A model generated the notes under the pieces. The model did no database searches. It was not told where the DNA came from and saw nothing but the letters and a program-made list of their open reading frames with translations. A program made the translations under genes and the position numbers. Shown here one piece after another: positions 59,738 through 64,000 of a stretch of 64,000 nt of DNA. Numbering within the stretch: the first letter of the stretch is position 1; the number at the start of each line of letters is the position of its first letter. Origin of the DNA: Nymphalis io (taxonomy: Eukaryota; Arthropoda; Insecta; Lepidoptera; Nymphalidae); the NCBI RefSeq assembly GCF_905147045.1, contig NC_065907.1, positions 10,974,001 to 11,038,000 on the forward strand. The letters are read 5' to 3'.

Positions 59738-60558
59738 AATAACAATGACCCCATCGTTTTGATTGTAGTTTACTGAAGTGCTAAAACACGTGTATCCCGG
59801 AACGTTGGGGAGATTAATGACGTTAGAAAGCCAGCATTCAGATAAAATAATTATGTCAATGTTGAAATTGAATCTCGATAGTAGGACATTAAGCTGTCAA
59901 CGTTTTTATTTACGCCTCTGATGTTCTGTTGCAATATTTTAAGATAAGCATTAGCATCGTGATCTGTTATTGCTGTTTTTAAGATGAAGGTAAAAGATGA
60001 TAGTTTTGTTTTAAAGATTTTATGGTCTAAGCAACTATTGGCTCTAGTAGGTGTGTAATATGCCGGGATTAAACCAAAAAATGACAGTTCTTCAAGATAA
60101 TTCGAAGTATCCTGATTTAAGTCAGCAATATTAATATTGATGTCTCCCATTAATATTATGTTTTTGTATGATGAGAGCTGCACGAGCAAGTTGTGGAGAG
60201 ATTCAATGAAATTTTTTAAGAGGCGGAAACTAGGAGGTCTGTATATGGCAATTATCACCGTGTCTTTATTTATTTTTATTGTAAGGCAATTAGCCTCCTG
60301 CATGTTAGGTTCTTCTACTTTAAAATCTATATTATTATTCAAAATAACAATGACCCCATCGTTTTGATTGTAGTTTACTGAAGTGCTAAAACACGTGTAT
60401 CCCGGAACGTTGGGGAGATTAATGACGTTAGAAAGCCAGCATTCAGATAAAATAATTATGTCAATGTTGAAATTGAATCTCGATAGTAGGACATTAAGCT
60501 GTCAACGTTTTTATTTACGCCTCTGATGTTCTGTTGCAATATTTTAAGATAAGCATTA
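59353..60558. repeat. Two tandem 601-bp copies of a LINE segment, period 605 bp
   Basis: 59353-59953 and 59958-60558 appear identical by eye over their whole length, from 'cgtgatctgttattgctg' to 'ttttaagataagcatta'. The copies cover the endonuclease N-terminal part of the Jockey LINE and leave a truncated second frame (59851-60342). Such perfection means either a very recent duplication or an assembly join of two haplotypes. Confidence 0.9.
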
Positions 60559-60960
60559 TAATGGGTTCAAAATTATGGTATTACAATATTCCGGATCACA
60601 ACATTTTAAGTCTGTTAATTCAAAGTTATCAATGTTATTTATATTATTTAATTCTGCCATTATATTAAAATCGAATATTAGAGATGCAGTATGGAGGACT
60701 TATGAAAAATGTTAAATTAGTGTCATACTTTTCTTGCTTTCGTTGCATAAGATTAAGTGAGGTGGGTATGAGCATTAGTAAATTCGCTATATAAACATTT
60801 ATTATACTATGAAGTTTTATAATTGATTGAGTGCTTCTTATAATTGAGTTTAAAAATGAGTACTGAGTTTGTGATGTATATGTGTGAGTGTGCAATGTGT
60901 ATACAAACAATAGATTAATAACTAAGAGAAAAGAATACAGTAATAATGAGCCCGAGTCGC

Positions 60961-61744
60961 TTATGTAGTCTCCAAGCGCTTGTTTTTCGCAGCAAAATTG
61001 CTTGCAAGGAAATAGAGTCTTTTCATGCTTGGTGTAAGGACTGACACATAAACTGTTTTTTGAGGTCCATCGAGGCTCAGGTGCTTGGTGTTCAGTCTGT
61101 CGCCATTATTGTCCTTAGTGAAACGTTTTGCCGAGCTCAATATTTTGTCCTTAATGATTACCGACGAAAATTCCACAATTAATGGTTTAGATTTCTCATT
61201 TTTTGAAAACCCCCTGTGGATGTTTCGTATTTCATAAGAGTCAATCTCGACTTTGAGCACATCACCAAGTGATTTAACAATATCTTGTAATTCCTGCATT
61301 TTTTCGGTTTTCAAACTCGGAATATTTCTAATTTCTATACAAGTAGCACGACTTCTTCTTTCCAGTATTTCTATTTTTTCCTCCAAATTTCTAATCTGTG
61401 CTTTGTCTTCTAGATTTTCTTGCATAAGTGTGTCGTATTTAATTTTCAGCTCTTCGTATTTGTTACTCATGAACTCAATTGACGATGAAATTTGTGAGTT
61501 CTGATCTCTGATTGTGTTGACGGTACTTAGTAGTGATTCATACTTCGCGTCCTGTGCGGCTGTCCATGTAGTGAACATATTTTCAAATTTGCTCAGAAAA
61601 TATTCCAAGTCATCTCCCTGTTTACGCTTTAGTCTCTGTGACCTCATGGTTACATTGGAATCTCCGGTTATATCCGGAGATGATTGATTGAGAATGCTGT
61701 AACATAGGAGTAGGTGTTTTCGGAGGGGAGTGTTCAATTGGCAT
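60961..61744 (-). pseudogene. Jockey LINE ORF1, nucleic-acid-binding coiled-coil protein
   Basis: From ATG 61744 the first residues (MPIEHSPPKTPTPMLQHSQS) are in one frame. A shift near 61685 leads into PDITGDSNVTMRSQRLKRKQG and the rest, ending KNKRLETT and stop. The protein has a long coiled coil (YESLLSTVNTIRDQNSQ ... LEEKIEILERRSRATCIEIRNIP), followed by an RRM-like domain and a basic C-terminal part (KPLIVEFSS, KDKILSSAKRF, VYVSVLTPSMKRLYFLA). This is the typical ORF1 of lepidopteran Jockey/CR1 elements, which packages element RNA. No CCHC knuckles are visible. Confidence 0.8.
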
Positions 61745-61790
61745 TTTTCTATATATGCCTTTGAGAAAGTGTCACCCCAACTTTATTATT

Positions 61791-63116
61791 AATAAATAAT
61801 TAAAAGTGATCGTATTTAAAGTACCAGGGCAGCAGGATTTCGCAAGAGGTAGGCGGGGCCTTATAAATCGTAGCCACGAAGCGGATTGTACTAGGCGCAA
61901 AGTACCAGGCGCCGCGATGAACGTATACCTTCTTATTGGTTATGCACTCCTATTTTATAGCACGGATTTATTGTTTTTAATTGTAACTTTAACAAACAAT
62001 TTTAATCACAAATAAGCCATAAACACATGCACTCAGTAAGCGGTCCGAGAGGGAAGGATAAATAACGTACAAATAACGAATAAAAACGTAATTGTATACT
62101 CATGTACGATTTTCTCTGTTGAAGTGTGACTTTAAACTATAAAAAATTAAAGATCAACGTGTAAAATCAAATTTTGTCTGTTTAGGTGACGAACGCCAGG
62201 ATTCTTTGATGTATACGGAAAAAAACAACCCTATTCAGACGAACGGTCTGCGTTTGTTATCAATAATAAAATTAAGCAAATTGCGTCTGTACACGTTTGT
62301 TCCATGCTAATGCATTGGGCAATGCACAGTACGTTAGCCCAACGTGTACTGGAACTTGGAAGCTATTTTAATAATGTTTAATCTATTATGTTACTCTGTA
62401 TCAATAGTGATTATGTACTCTGTGTATGTACCGTGCCGGTTACAATGTTACACTATCATAAAATTATTATAAAAACATCAAGAATATTAATAACACATCG
62501 GGAACTGATTTATTTATTTAATATTTTAAGATGTATAAAGAAGGAGCTATTTTCACATTATTTGCTGTTTGTTTAGATCGAAGAATTTTAAGTACATTAC
62601 AGATCTATTAAAAATATTGTTTTTATCTTAAATGTATTAGTGATATTTTATATAGTTAGTATTAGCGTTGTTTAATTTGAGAGTACATTGTTTCTATTAG
62701 AATCGTGACTGAAGCTGACATTTAGTTCATAAGTGTTGTTGCTAACATAAACGTTTTAGGTAGGTTTTTTTTTTATTATTACATTGTTCAACAATGTTAG
62801 TTTTAAATAAAAAAAAGCTACTAAGGAGTCCTTTATTACTATTGACTAGGGTATTTTTTCGTTTTTCCGTTCCTCTTAAATTTGTATCAGTGTACGTAAT
62901 ACAAACATTTTGAATTTTCCGATCAGCAATAGATTTCGACGAGCTACATTAATTTTGTTTTTATTATATTTCGGCGAAAAGTAAAACTTCCAGGTCAGTG
63001 TAAATAATTTATTTATTTTAATAAGTATAAGCCTTGTATTTTTAAAGTTGTTTAATATAACAGATTTCCCATTCATGTCGCTATTTATTGAAATATAAGG
63101 GTGCGTGCGAGTGTCG
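61791..63116. other. Intergenic DNA and ACTR10 3' flank
   Basis: The GC-richer part at 61815-61925 contains two copies of 'aaagtaccagg' about 79 bp apart, and may be LINE 5' UTR or an unrelated repeat. The rest is AT-rich. The ACTR10 3' UTR runs leftward from 63117; TTTATT at about 63006 or 62770 could be its poly(A) signal on the minus strand. No other gene seen. Confidence 0.45.
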
Positions 63117-64000
63117 CTACTCGACTTCCGCGAGCGCTTCCCAGTGCGGGTGCGTGGGCGGCGTGGTGTGCAGCAGGCTGGGCCAGTCGGCGAGGCGCCG
63201 CTCGCGGGCGTACACGTCGCGGGCGAGTGCGCGCGAGCCGCCGTCCGCCGCGCCGCACAACGCGCCGCCCACCCACGCCACCGAGTTGTCGTGCGCGGGC
63301 GCCGTGTGGAACTTGAACTTCGAAATGCGGAGGCATTCCCTGCGACAGAGAACGATCTATGAGGTCGAACGTCGACGCCGGGCGGTGCTGAACGGACCCA
63401 GTTTTTTCTCCTCGAGGACCTGTAGGGCGGCAGAGTGACCAGATGGCGCAGCTCCTGCGCGAGGCGCGCCTTAAGGCCGGGCAGCGCGGCCGAGCCGCCC
63501 GTCACGAGGATGTTCTCGGCGAGCTCGCGGCGCGCGTCGATGGGGCACAGCGCGATGCACTGCAGCACGGCGTCGGGCAGCGACGCCAGCTCGTTGTCGC
63601 GCGCGAACAGCGGCTCGGCGGCCAGCTCGCGCGCCGCGCCGCTCACGGTGAGCGAGCACTGCGCGCGCGTGTAGTGCGCGGCGCGCGCGGCCGGCGCCCC
63701 CCCCGCGGCCCCCGCGCCCTCCGCCAGCTGCAGCGCGCGCGCGCGGGGAGGGACGAAGCAGGCGCGCACTGGTAGAACAAACAATATCATCTACCGCGAG
63801 ACGTCACACACATAAGCGATCGCTGTGTTCGCCTCCCGCACCTTTGATGTCCTCGAGCACGTGTTCGGGCAGATGCAGCTCGGTGTCGTTGTCCCTGTCG
63901 AGTAGTCGCGCCAGCTCGTCGTGTATGGCGCGGGCGCCGAGCGGCTGCGTCTGTATCGCTTGCAGGACGGGACAGCCGTGCACGACTGCGGACGTGTATA
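63117..64000 (-). CDS. Actr10: Actin-related protein 10 (dynactin Arp11), 3' exons; 5' part beyond the window
   Basis: Three minus-strand exons with matching phases: 63842-64000 (partial), 63420-63768 and 63117-63339 (stop tag at 63117-63119). Arp11 caps the pointed end of the dynactin Arp1 filament and supports dynein cargo transport. Seen in order: HGCPVLQAIQTQPLGARAIH, PEHVLEDIKVRACFV, AAEPLFARDNELASLPDAVL, IALCPIDARRELAENILVTG, GGSAALPGLKARLAQELRHL, LPPYR/ECLRISKFKFHTAP, NSVAWVGGALCGA, DWPSLLHTTPPTHPHWEALA. The CPIDxRxxLAxNIxVxGG pattern is the actin-fold nucleotide region specific to ARP10. Exons are extremely GC-rich (Ala/Arg-heavy), unlike the AT-rich flanks. The frame running on past the donor at 63419 (to 62876) is intronic. 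Confidence 0.9.

Larger units (their letters stand above)
56450..61790 (-). mobile_element. Jockey-type LINE with ORF1 and ORF2, broken and interrupted
   Basis: Minus-strand element with its 5' end at the right. Parts in order: ORF1 (61744-60961), ORF2 endonuclease (60660 to about 58904, with an internal 601-bp tandem duplication), reverse transcriptase (about 58590-57150) and C-terminus with 3' UTR down to about 56450. A 388-bp RTE fragment interrupts the RT. Several frameshifts and stops make it dead. The 3' UTR is inferred from a GC-richer block (cctggctccccctcttgag) near 56500, and the limits are approximate. Confidence 0.8.

Noticed and set aside
62876..63116. Continuation of the ACTR10 frame beyond the last junction, to 62876
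   Set aside because: It reads through the donor at 63419 in the wrong frame. The spliced reading gives the conserved ARP10 C-terminus and a stop at 63117.

Overview
The window is nuclear DNA from an insect, almost certainly a lepidopteran and possibly a nymphalid butterfly. It is AT-rich, with small GT-AG exons separated by long introns full of short repeats and non-LTR retrotransposons. It carries repeat types that I recognise from butterfly genomes: tRNA-derived SINEs with a 'gggttcaaaccc' B box, a ~280-bp 'taccacccactcatcagatattctaccgc' repeat, and CR1/Jockey/RTE LINEs. The proteins are those of an insect. No prokaryotic gene, CRISPR array, operon or rRNA is present.

Six host genes can be assembled from exons whose splice phases agree. 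(1) 3346-15771 (+): the 3' part of a rhodopsin-class GPCR (TM4 to the C-tail), best matched in memory to the insect prostaglandin-E2-receptor-like group. Its third visible intron holds a decayed CR1/Jockey-type LINE. (2) 18867-21831 (+): arfaptin, a BAR-domain protein, in 7 exons. (3) 23618-26979 (-): DPH3, a CSL zinc-finger protein of diphthamide and tRNA modification, in 3 exons, with a sense-oriented LINE in intron 1. (4) 27762-52590 (+): EHD1/Past1, an endocytic-recycling ATPase, with a ~22-kb first intron. (5) 55030-55908 (-): SGTA, a TPR co-chaperone, in a single exon. (6) 63117-64000 (-): the 3' part of the dynactin actin-related protein Arp11/ACTR10, running off the right edge.

Mobile DNA fills much of the rest. 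A structurally intact 3.2-kb RTE element (987-codon ORF, 12-bp target duplication) lies at 31773-34931. A 388-bp, nearly identical 3' fragment of the same family sits at 57625-58012, inserted with a 13-bp target duplication into a Jockey-like LINE (about 56450-61790, minus strand). That LINE also holds an apparently perfect 601-bp tandem duplication. A fold-back MITE (53922-54494), several SINEs and two long TA tracts complete the set.

The most unusual part is EHD1. Exon 2 reads through its own splice donor in frame into about 790 bp of open reading frame. This would replace the EH domain with a novel ~264-residue C-terminus carrying a hydrophobic, membrane-like segment, and a 55-nt near-perfect hairpin begins right after its stop codon. 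In the first EHD1 intron a 66-nt, GC-rich, phase-matched segment with good splice sites looks like an undescribed cassette exon. Arfaptin also has a candidate stop-containing alternative exon.
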